A stretch of 5,425 nucleotides of DNA. Origin: JAFTYO01 sp045644765. Lineage in GTDB: Bacteria; Pseudomonadota; Alphaproteobacteria; RF32; CAG-239. The first letter of the stretch is position 1; each line of letters starts with the position of its first letter. A program made the translations under genes and the position numbers. The notes under the pieces were generated by a model, which worked only from the letters and a program-made list of their open reading frames with translations, did no database searches and was not told the DNA's origin. The stretch spans positions 1-5,425 of the forward strand of contig JAZRHM010000020.1 in assembly GCA_045644765.1 (NCBI GenBank), given 5' to 3'. Positions 1-4,822 of this stretch are shown here, piece by piece.

Positions 1-2
1 CA

Positions 3-110
3 GAGGGTAATGATACTGAAGAATATAGAAAAAAATGTATTAATGCTGGTGCAATTGCTGTTTGTTCAACAATGAATGAGGTTGGAGACATAATAAGGAG
101 CAAACAATAG
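3..110 (+). CDS. 3' end of an unidentified protein, possibly receiver-domain-like
   Basis: Only the last 35 codons lie in the window; the frame enters from the left edge and ends at TAG 108-110. The tail reads as a helix (around EEYRKKC), a turn at AGA, a short hydrophobic strand (IAVC) and a final helix (NEVGDII). This helix-strand-helix order resembles alpha4-beta5-alpha5 at the end of a response-regulator receiver domain, where 'kC..aGA' commonly precedes beta5. However, the Lys-Pro pair expected right after beta5 is absent (STMNEV stands there). A HAD-type phosphatase C-terminus is an alternative. Coding is supported by the open frame running to a stop directly before an intrinsic terminator. 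The family assignment is inference and weak. Confidence 0.55.
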   Translation, partial: EGNDTEEYRKKCINAGAIAVCSTMNEVGDIIRSKQ

Positions 111-143
111 CTCGTAAAATGTGAGTTAAGCATCACCAATAAC

Positions 144-169
144 AAACCTCCTTTTGGGGAGGTTTTTTT
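144..169 (+). terminator. Rho-independent terminator after the left-edge gene
   Basis: The arms AAACCTCC (144-151) and GGAGGTTT (158-165) pair perfectly over 8 bp around a 6-base loop, and a T run continues to 169. It sits 34 bases after the stop at 110, so it should end the left-edge transcript. On the minus strand the following tract is poor in U, so it is mainly one-directional. Confidence 0.9.
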
Positions 170-363
170 GTTGATACTAAGGTCTCGAACCAAAGGTTCG
201 TCAATTCTGACTAAAATAAAAATGGATATTTTTATACAAAAGGTATTTGTGTTAAAAATAAATACAATAAAGATGCTAAAAGGATACATGGTTATCCATT
301 CATTTTTAGTCTTTGATTGAACGAGCTGTATAACGAAAAAAAACAAAGAAAAAATTTATTTTA
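170..363. other. Intergenic spacer, no gene seen
   Basis: This is the AT-rich part of the gap between the left-edge gene and crcB. No frame gives an open reading frame with a plausible ribosome site, and I see no tRNA fold or fluoride-riboswitch-like structure. The only ordered elements are a compact dyad at 186-200 and weak AT-rich inverted repeats (GTATTT 243-248 with AAATAC 260-265; GGATA 282-286 with TATCC 293-297) of a kind expected by chance in such sequence. Confidence 0.6.
186..200. repeat. Short GC-rich inverted repeat
   Basis: CGAACC (186-191) and GGTTCG (195-200) form a perfect 6-bp dyad around AAA. It stands out because the surrounding sequence is very AT-rich. No T run follows on either side, so it is not a terminator. 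Its role is unknown; chance or a small protein-binding site are both possible. Confidence 0.35.
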
Positions 364-372
364 TGCTATAAT
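364..372 (+). promoter_or_regulatory. Probable extended -10 promoter of crcB
   Basis: TGC followed by TATAAT (367-372) is a perfect extended -10 element. The hexamer 17 bases upstream (CAAAGA, 344-349) is a poor -35, which extended -10 promoters tolerate. Transcription would start near 379-380, giving a leader of about 50 bases before the crcB ATG at 429. That leader is too short, and lacks the structure, for a fluoride riboswitch. Confidence 0.55.
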
Positions 373-428
373 TTATAACTTTTTTAACAAACTTTGCTTT
401 ATCTTTGATTAAAAAAAGAGGGGACTTG

Positions 429-788
429 ATGTATTCAATATTAGGTGTGTTTTTAGGTGGTGGTGTCGGCTCGGTTTTAAGATGGCTGATTTGTTGCAAA
501 ATCAACTCTCATTGGGGAACAATGATAGTAAACATTCTTGGTGCGTTCTTAATTGGCTGTGCTTATACCTACTTTCAAAAGCATTTAGCAGACAATACCA
601 ACTTTAAACTATTTGTAATGACCGGTTTATTGGGCGGTTTTACAACATTTTCAACCTATTTGCTTAATTTCTCAACACTTATTAGCGAAAATAACTATGC
701 TGAAGCCTTTTCATATCTGTTGCTTTCTATTGTTATCGGCTTGATTGCTCTGGTTTTGGGTATGAAGTGTATAACAATGATGGGATAG
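429..788 (+). CDS. crcB: CrcB/Fluc fluoride ion channel (fluoride exporter)
   Basis: This 119-residue membrane protein exports fluoride passively across the inner membrane; Fluc proteins work as dual-topology dimers. Four hydrophobic segments are visible (about 3-22, 31-49, 59-84 and 91-115). Family motifs are present: GGGVGSVLR (10-18), GTxxxNILGxFLIG (30-43) and the central GGFTTFST signature (69-76), where TM3 breaks and binds a structural Na+. N35, F74, Y96 and S100 sit at a constant offset of 8 from pore residues N43, F82, Y104 and S108 of Fluc-Bpe as I remember that numbering. The second Phe-box position is Tyr (Y77). The start is ATG 429 because GAGGGG (418-423) lies 5 bases upstream; a TTG at 405 would put that SD inside the gene. 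It appears monocistronic, and I see no clear terminator downstream. A single short copy fits the single-gene homodimeric type. Confidence 0.95.
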   Translation: MYSILGVFLGGGVGSVLRWLICCKINSHWGTMIVNILGAFLIGCAYTYFQKHLADNTNFKLFVMTGLLGGFTTFSTYLLNFSTLISENNYAEAFSYLLLSIVIGLIALVLGMKCITMMG

Positions 789-1042
789 TATATATTGATT
801 CATATGGCAAAATTTCTATCTGAAATTATTGTATATTCTATCGATTTGACGCAAAATAAATCTGTTGTTTTAATGTTGTACAGTTGGTAAAGATTCTTGC
901 ATTGTTATACTTTGGAAACTAATTATTTCACTACAGGAAAAACGCACATAGTTCAATATTTAGAGACGATACGTACTTAGTTTTATGTTTCGCATAGATT
1001 TTTTATTGCGACGACAATCATAGCCGGTTCAATTTATCATAA
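789..1042. other. Gap between convergent genes, nothing identified
   Basis: This 254-base AT-rich spacer separates the converging ends of crcB and the minus-strand secreted-protein gene. It holds no convincing terminator for either gene. A 28-codon frame at 804-890 lacks a ribosome site and is probably chance. A weak dyad, ATTG-CGACGA-CAAT, near 1007-1020 has its T run on the wrong side to terminate the minus gene. Confidence 0.5.
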
Positions 1043-1480
1043 CTAAAAATATAATTTTACGGAATTGGTTGAATCTTGACAATCTTGTCCGTCGTTAATT
1101 TCAATGCGATTTGCGTTCCAAGGATTATTCTTTATAATGAAGCAAGATGCCCCGTCAATATTATCTAAGCTTACATAAAATTCAACCGAAGAAACCGGAA
1201 CAACTTCCCACTTAACCCCTCGTAAACCGCTAAAGTTTAGCAATGAAACATCTATATTTAAGTAATCTTGTATGAATGTACTTTGAATTTCGTTTATCAA
1301 AAGAGTTATATCTTGCTGTAATTGCATGCGAGAAAGAGCATTTTGCATTTGACCTACATTATTAATTGCATTACTGTTAATCACTCCGCTAACACCTAAA
1401 ACACCAATCATTTCGTTCATCTGCGCTTGCGCATTATTAATTGAACACAACATTGCAAGAATACATAAATATTTTTTCAT
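1043..1480 (-). CDS. Secreted protein of unknown function with pilin-like C-terminus
   Basis: This is a 145-residue protein with a clear Sec signal peptide: MKK start, hydrophobic 4-14 and cleavage probably after AQA (residue 19). The mature part opens with a glycine-rich hydrophobic stretch (25-34), then a Gln/Asn-rich amphipathic helix (about 40-72), then a predicted beta-rich region (89-145). That region holds the only two mature cysteines, C113 and C134, which probably form a disulfide. The pattern 'Cys, about 20 residues, ING-like turn, Cys, short terminal strand ending in an aromatic' resembles the D-region of type IV pilins such as PilS. No prepilin-peptidase site or long N-terminal pilin helix is visible, so it would be a pilin-like periplasmic or secreted protein rather than a standard pilin. 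ATG 1480 is fixed by a full-match SD, AAGGAGGT (1484-1491), and a strong promoter lies just upstream. The gene stands alone. Coding is confident; the pilin comparison is inference. Confidence 0.85.
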   Translation of the reverse strand: MKKYLCILAMLCSINNAQAQMNEMIGVLGVSGVINSNAINNVGQMQNALSRMQLQQDITLLINEIQSTFIQDYLNIDVSLLNFSGLRGVKWEVVPVSSVEFYVSLDNIDGASCFIIKNNPWNANRIEINDGQDCQDSTNSVKLYF

Positions 1481-1508
1481 TGTACCTCCTTTATCATTAC
1501 TAAATGAT

Positions 1509-1537
1509 ATTGTAATGTTAGCTAATATTTATGTCAA
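1509..1537 (-). promoter_or_regulatory. Sigma-70-type promoter of the secreted-protein gene
   Basis: Reading the minus strand, TTGACA (1537-1532) is a perfect -35. It is followed by a 17-base spacer and TACAAT (1514-1509), a 5/6 match to the -10. Transcription should start near 1502, giving a leader of about 22 bases that contains the full SD at 1484-1491. It is the best promoter in the window and suggests strong constitutive expression; no operator dyad overlaps it. Confidence 0.8.
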
Positions 1538-1710
1538 TTAAAATACATATCATATTAAAAGAGTAGGGTAACATAATTGTGTGAACTAATATGAATAAAG
1601 TTGCTAAAGTTCAATGCAAATAAGAAATTTAGCGTCGCAGGTTAAGTGTGGTTTATGGTTTGCTTAAGATATATATTTTTTGTTGTAGTGTTGAACGTTA
1701 TCAAAAAGAT

Positions 1711-1747
1711 AAAATAAATCCACATGTTTTATATGTGGATTTATTTT
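1711..1747 (-). terminator. Strong hairpin terminator of the reductase operon, usable on both strands
   Basis: AAAATAAATCCACAT (1711-1725) pairs perfectly with ATGTGGATTTATTTT (1733-1747), a 15-bp stem with a 7-base loop. Read from the minus strand it begins 18 bases past the stop codon of the 88-residue gene, and its outer arm is U-rich (ATTTATTTT). The sequence is symmetrical, so it could also stop plus-strand transcription, although no plus-strand gene reads into it. Confidence 0.85.
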
Positions 1748-1764
1748 GTAAGAACTAATAACAT

Positions 1765-2031
1765 TTATTTAGTCTGATTATATTTATACGGATCTTCTTT
1801 TTCTTTTCCGTGATAAACATCAGCAGCTTGATCAAATTCAGCATTGAGTCTTCCTTTAAGTTTTGAGGCACTGCTTGTTGTATCGGAAAGATGAGAAGAT
1901 ATCTTAGCACTGGCGCTTTGCATATAACTACTAATGGTGTTCCATTGATGTTCAGGGTGAATATCAAATGCTAACCATGTTAAACCACTACATACAGCGA
2001 TAAGTCCGATTAAATATAATATAGCTTTCAT
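1765..2031 (-). CDS. Small single-membrane-segment protein, unknown function
   Basis: This 88-residue protein matches no family I recognise. Residues 4-22 form one hydrophobic segment (ILYLIGLIAVC...LAF) after a single Lys, so it is either a membrane anchor or an uncleaved signal; no good signal-peptidase or lipobox site is visible (Cys14 is preceded by Val). The rest is soluble and Ser/Ala/Thr-rich (34-56), likely an amphipathic helix, followed by a charged tail (57-88) with KEKEDPYKYN near the end. ATG 2031 is supported by GGAGGG (2046-2041) 9 bases upstream. It lies 70 bases downstream of the aldo/keto reductase on the same strand with no terminator between them, and a strong terminator follows. 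It is therefore probably the second gene of that operon. A 13-bp inverted repeat overlaps its SD and start, hinting at translational control. Coding likelihood is good; function is unknown. Confidence 0.8.
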   Translation of the reverse strand: MKAILYLIGLIAVCSGLTWLAFDIHPEHQWNTISSYMQSASAKISSHLSDTTSSASKLKGRLNAEFDQAADVYHGKEKEDPYKYNQTK

Positions 2032-2079
2032 TTTTTGTATCCCTCCAAAATTGATGATGTTTAAAAGGATACAAAAAAT
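2030..2079 (-). promoter_or_regulatory. Inverted repeat over the SD and start codon of the 88-residue gene
   Basis: ATTTTTTGTATCC (2030-2042) and GGATACAAAAAAT (2067-2079) are perfect 13-bp inverted arms separated by 24 bases. In minus-strand RNA the downstream arm contains the last two G of the GGAGGG ribosome site and the A and U of the AUG; the rest of the SD lies in the loop. The hairpin would thus partly hide the start. It is not an intrinsic terminator, since A residues rather than U end the downstream arm. It could be a translational switch, an RNA-stability element at the reductase 3' end, or a DNA-binding dyad. Confidence 0.5.
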
Positions 2080-2101
2080 AATTTAAAAAGTATTTAATAA
2101 T

Positions 2102-3028
2102 TTAAGCAAAAATTGTCTCGGGTGTGTAATCTTGATAGGCAAAAGCACTTCCGTCAATATAACGATGATTTTTATTTAACGCTTCAATTTCTTGCATATC
2201 TTTATTGTCAAGTTGTATGTTGATTGCTTTAAGATTGTCTCTAAGATGCTGTTCTTTAACAGACTTTGGAATAACAATAACACCTCGATTTATTTGCCAA
2301 CTAAGTAATACTTGCGCCGGAGTTATGTTTAGTTTATGAGCGATGCTCATTATTGTTTTATCTTTTAATAAATTATAATCATTTGAAGATGTTCCGGATC
2401 CTAATGGAGAATATGCCGTAACAGTAATCATGTTTTTTTTACAAAAATCAATTAAATCTGATTGTGTCAGATAAGGATGAGATTCAATTTGATTGATAGA
2501 CGGTATGATTTCACATTCAGATATTATATGTTCAAGATTTTTTTTACCGAAATTAGATACTCCGATAGATTTAGTTAAGCCCTGTTTTTGTGCTTTTTCC
2601 ATTTCTTTATAAGTTAAACTTAAATCTAACTTACTTAACGATATCATATCTTCATCGTTTTGTGGTATTGTTGTTCCTTTTTTTTGTGCAATAGGCCAAT
2701 GCATCAGCCATAAATCAATATAATCAAGTTTTAACTCTTTTAATGTTTGTTTAAGTTCAGGTAAAACATCTTGGGGATAATGAGAATCGTTCCATAGTTT
2801 TGAAGTTACAAAAATGTCTTCTCTTTTTAGGTTGTCTTCTCTGAAGGCATCAGTAAATGCTTGACCTATTTCTTCTTGATTGTTATAAATTGAAGCGCAA
2901 TCAAAGTGTTTATATCCCAATTTTAATGCCCATCTTACCGCTTGATAAACTTCTCCGACATTGGATTTCCATGTTCCTAAGCCAATTATGGGTATGTTTG
3001 CTCCAGTGTTTAGTGTTAGATATTTCAT
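2102..3028 (-). CDS. Aldo/keto reductase family oxidoreductase
   Basis: This is a 308-residue cytosolic NAD(P)H-dependent reductase with the (beta/alpha)8 barrel of the AKR superfamily, expected to reduce aldehydes or ketones to alcohols. The catalytic tetrad is complete at D43, Y48, K77 and H110, the same numbering as in human aldose reductase. Also present are the N-terminal GLGTW (16-20), the signature DCASIYNNQEEIG (43-55), LMHWP (108-112), IGVSNF (155-160), the cofactor-stacking AYSPLGSG (205-212) and IPKS (253-256). The length is normal for the family. At the position six after K255, where most members carry the Arg that binds the NADPH 2'-phosphate, this protein has H261, so NADH use is possible. 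AGGAG lies about 6 bases before ATG 3028. It is the first gene of a likely two-gene operon with the 88-residue membrane protein and diverges from the DUF4139 gene. It resembles the xylose/aldose and 2,5-diketogluconate reductase branches; the actual substrate cannot be read from sequence. Confidence 0.93.
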   Translation of the reverse strand: MKYLTLNTGANIPIIGLGTWKSNVGEVYQAVRWALKLGYKHFDCASIYNNQEEIGQAFTDAFREDNLKREDIFVTSKLWNDSHYPQDVLPELKQTLKELKLDYIDLWLMHWPIAQKKGTTIPQNDEDMISLSKLDLSLTYKEMEKAQKQGLTKSIGVSNFGKKNLEHIISECEIIPSINQIESHPYLTQSDLIDFCKKNMITVTAYSPLGSGTSSNDYNLLKDKTIMSIAHKLNITPAQVLLSWQINRGVIVIPKSVKEQHLRDNLKAINIQLDNKDMQEIEALNKNHRYIDGSAFAYQDYTPETIFA

Positions 3029-3055
3029 ATTTTTCTCCTAAAAATGTTGTTTTAA

Positions 3056-3070
3056 GATAATATAATTATC
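3056..3070. promoter_or_regulatory. 15-bp perfect palindrome in the divergent promoter region (possible operator)
   Basis: GATAAT, ATA, ATTATC form a perfect dyad between the reductase start (3028) and the DUF4139 gene. The arms equal the GATAAT half-site of Fur boxes, but the 3-base centre does not fit the standard Fur arrangements well. It overlaps candidate elements for both genes: a minus-strand TATGAT (3073-3068) and a plus-strand TTATCA (3066-3071). Palindromes of A and T arise easily in such sequence, so this is a candidate only. Confidence 0.3.
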
Positions 3071-3095
3071 ATATAGAAAAAATCCACTATATAAA
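3066..3095 (+). promoter_or_regulatory. Candidate promoter of the DUF4139 gene
   Basis: TTATCA (3066-3071, 4/6 to the -35) is followed by 18 bases and TATAAA (3090-3095, 5/6 to the -10). Transcription would begin near 3102, about 60 bases before ATG 3162. Other AT-rich combinations in this stretch are possible, for example TTGTAT at 3105 with TATTGT at 3128, so the assignment is tentative. Confidence 0.3.
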
Positions 3096-3161
3096 ATATA
3101 AAACTTGTATTTGAACTGAAATCGTAATATTGTAAATCCATAGTTAAAGAGGGAGATGATT

Positions 3162-4619
3162 ATGCGTTTTTATAAAATTTTATTCTTATCTGCATTATGT
3201 TTTGCAAATCAAGCTTTGGCTGATGATAATATTAAAAATCTTGAGATAAGTGTATATAACGATAATTTGGCTTTAGTGAAAGATACTCGAGATATCAAAC
3301 TTATATTGGGTAACAATGATATCGCTTTTGAAGGTGTTGCTTCTCAGATTAAGGCTGAGAGTGTTATGATTTTGGGAAAAAACATCAATGTGTTGGAACA
3401 AAACTATAATTATGATTTAATAACACCTCAAAATATTTTAGAAAAATCAATAGGGCATAATGTTAAAACTGTTGTGCAAAATCCTACAACAGGAGAAAAT
3501 ATATTCAATAAAGCTAAAATATTAAGCGCTATAGGTTCATCAGCGGTTTTAGAATTTGATTACGGAATTGAAACAGATTTTAGTGGTCGTTTAGTTTTCG
3601 AACAATTGCCGAAAAATTTACAACAAAAACCTACTTTGATGGCGAAAATATATAGCCCTCAAACAGGAATACAGGAACTTGAACTGGCATATCTTACTAA
3701 TGGTATTTCATGGAAAAGTAATTATGTGGCACGCATTATTGATAACAATCATCTAAATTTGACATCGTGGGTTGCGATTAATAATACATCAGGGGCAGAT
3801 TATAACAATGCTCAAATTCAGCTTGTGGCAGGTGATGTAAATCAAGTTAAAGAGACAGGCCTTATGACAAATAGAGTTATGATGGCAAAAGCTGTTGCAA
3901 TGGAAACAACTGATGCTATGGCAATGGGTGCCGGAAGATCTGAGCAACTAAGCTCTTACCATTTGTATACATTGCCAAACAAGGCTGATATTAAAGATAA
4001 TCAAACTAAACAGGTAAGTTTGTTTGAACGTTTTAATGTTTTATATAAAAAAGAAGGAAGATTAAGTTCTTCGTTATATTTTAATAACGGATATAAGGCA
4101 GAATTTGAGAAAAATCATCCTTTTGTATATTACATAATAAACAATACTAAAGCTGATGGGTTAGACATTCCATTACCTGCTGGAACAATACGATTCTATG
4201 AAAATGACAGTATGGATAATATGCAGTTTATTGGGGAAAATAATATTAATCATACGGCAAAAGGCGAGAAACTAGAGTTAAAGCTTGGTAAAATGTTTAA
4301 TGTTTATGTCAATGGTAAAATTGTTGATGTAAATGAAGTTTCAAAAAATAAAACCGGAGTGGCTAACAATAATTGTTATAATGCTGATGTGATAAAAGAT
4401 TATGTTGTCAAAGTAGAGTTTAATAATGGTGGAAATGATGATGTAAATGTCGTTTTTGCACAAAATATCGGACAAGATTCAGAAATTATAGATGAAAATA
4501 TTAAAGGTGAACTTAAAAATATTAATCAATATGAATGGAAAGTTCCGATTTCGAAAAATAATAAAACGGATTTAAAATTCACGGTTAGAGTTAAATCAAA
4601 GGAAAGAATTTGTAATTAA
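3162..4619 (+). CDS. Secreted DUF4139 domain-containing protein
   Basis: This 485-residue exported protein belongs to the DUF4139 family, whose function is not established. A signal peptide is clear: MRFYK, hydrophobic 6-15 and cleavage after ALA (residue 20). Family hallmarks run in order: YNDNLALVKDTR (32-43), VLEQNYNYDLITP (77-89), LAYLTNGISWKSNYVA (175-190) and PAGTIRFYEND (339-349), followed by a GEKLELKLGKMFNV-type strand. The protein is mostly beta-structured with no membrane segment after the signal, so it is probably periplasmic or outer-membrane associated. A methionine-rich linker (235-255, six Met) interrupts the core. Mature cysteines C405 and C484 may pair. ATG 3162 is preferred because GGGAG (3151-3155) lies 6 bases upstream; the in-frame ATG at 3156 abuts that site directly. 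Its wording matches alphaproteobacterial homologues rather than the longer coiled-coil mucoidy-inhibitor-like forms. It is monocistronic, with its own terminator. Confidence 0.9.
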   Translation: MRFYKILFLSALCFANQALADDNIKNLEISVYNDNLALVKDTRDIKLILGNNDIAFEGVASQIKAESVMILGKNINVLEQNYNYDLITPQNILEKSIGHNVKTVVQNPTTGENIFNKAKILSAIGSSAVLEFDYGIETDFSGRLVFEQLPKNLQQKPTLMAKIYSPQTGIQELELAYLTNGISWKSNYVARIIDNNHLNLTSWVAINNTSGADYNNAQIQLVAGDVNQVKETGLMTNRVMMAKAVAMETTDAMAMGAGRSEQLSSYHLYTLPNKADIKDNQTKQVSLFERFNVLYKKEGRLSSSLYFNNGYKAEFEKNHPFVYYIINNTKADGLDIPLPAGTIRFYENDSMDNMQFIGENNINHTAKGEKLELKLGKMFNVYVNGKIVDVNEVSKNKTGVANNNCYNADVIKDYVVKVEFNNGGNDDVNVVFAQNIGQDSEIIDENIKGELKNINQYEWKVPISKNNKTDLKFTVRVKSKERICN

Positions 4620-4629
4620 TTTATCAATT

Positions 4630-4663
4630 TGCTCTTCAAATTTTATTGAGGAGCATTTTTTTT
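4630..4663 (+). terminator. Rho-independent terminator of the DUF4139 gene
   Basis: TGCTCTTCAA (4630-4639) pairs with TTGAGGAGCA (4646-4655) over 10 bp with one G-T pair and a 6-base loop, followed at once by eight T (4656-4663). It starts 11 bases past the stop codon and should separate this transcript from the next gene. Confidence 0.92.
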
Positions 4664-4764
4664 GTATTTTTTTCTTGAAACTAACTGAAAAATTTGGTAA
4701 ATTGAGGTAGATAAAAAAGTTTTTATGTGTTATTGTGGTATATTGAAAAGATTTTTCAAAACCG

Positions 4765-4793
4765 TTTGTTATACGCAAAAAGCTTTAATTTTG
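4765..4793 (+). promoter_or_regulatory. Candidate Bacteroidota-type promoter of the lipoprotein gene
   Basis: TAATTTTG (4786-4793) matches the Bacteroidota -7 box TAnnTTTG exactly. A TTTG at 4765-4768 could be the -33 box, but the 17-base gap is shorter than the usual 19-21. Transcription would begin near 4798, giving a leader of about 25 bases. The match is to a degenerate AT-rich motif, so chance cannot be excluded. Confidence 0.35.
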
Positions 4794-4822
4794 AATATTA
4801 ATCACTAAATTTATTTTATATT

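Noticed and set aside
170..215. tRNA-like T-loop string (GGTTCGAGACC) on the minus strand
   Set aside because: Only two base pairs flank the loop, and no acceptor, D or anticodon arm can be formed around it.
373..428. Possible fluoride riboswitch ahead of crcB
   Set aside because: The leader is only about 50 bases, very AT-rich, and shows neither the pseudoknot arms nor the conserved loop sequences of the crcB RNA motif.
405..428. Upstream TTG start for crcB adding eight residues
   Set aside because: The SD (418-423) lies inside that extension and is correctly spaced for ATG 429; the family usually begins just before the first membrane segment.
804..890. 28-codon open frame downstream of crcB
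   Set aside because: It has no ribosome site or recognisable motif, and its length is expected by chance.
1755..1967. 70-codon minus-strand frame overlapping the 88-residue gene
   Set aside because: It is an out-of-frame shadow; it lacks an SD, whereas the 88-residue frame has one plus a membrane segment.
2077..2105. 10-base direct repeat AATAATTTAA at 2077 and 2096
   Set aside because: It is pure A/T in an AT-rich gap at the end of the reductase gene; chance explains it, and no further copies are present as an array.
2857..3060. 67-codon plus-strand frame inside the reductase gene
   Set aside because: It is antisense to the conserved N-terminal region of the reductase and has no independent support.
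4596..4778. 60-codon minus-strand frame across the DUF4139 terminator
   Set aside because: It runs through the terminator hairpin and poly-T and encodes a low-complexity Lys/Phe-rich product.
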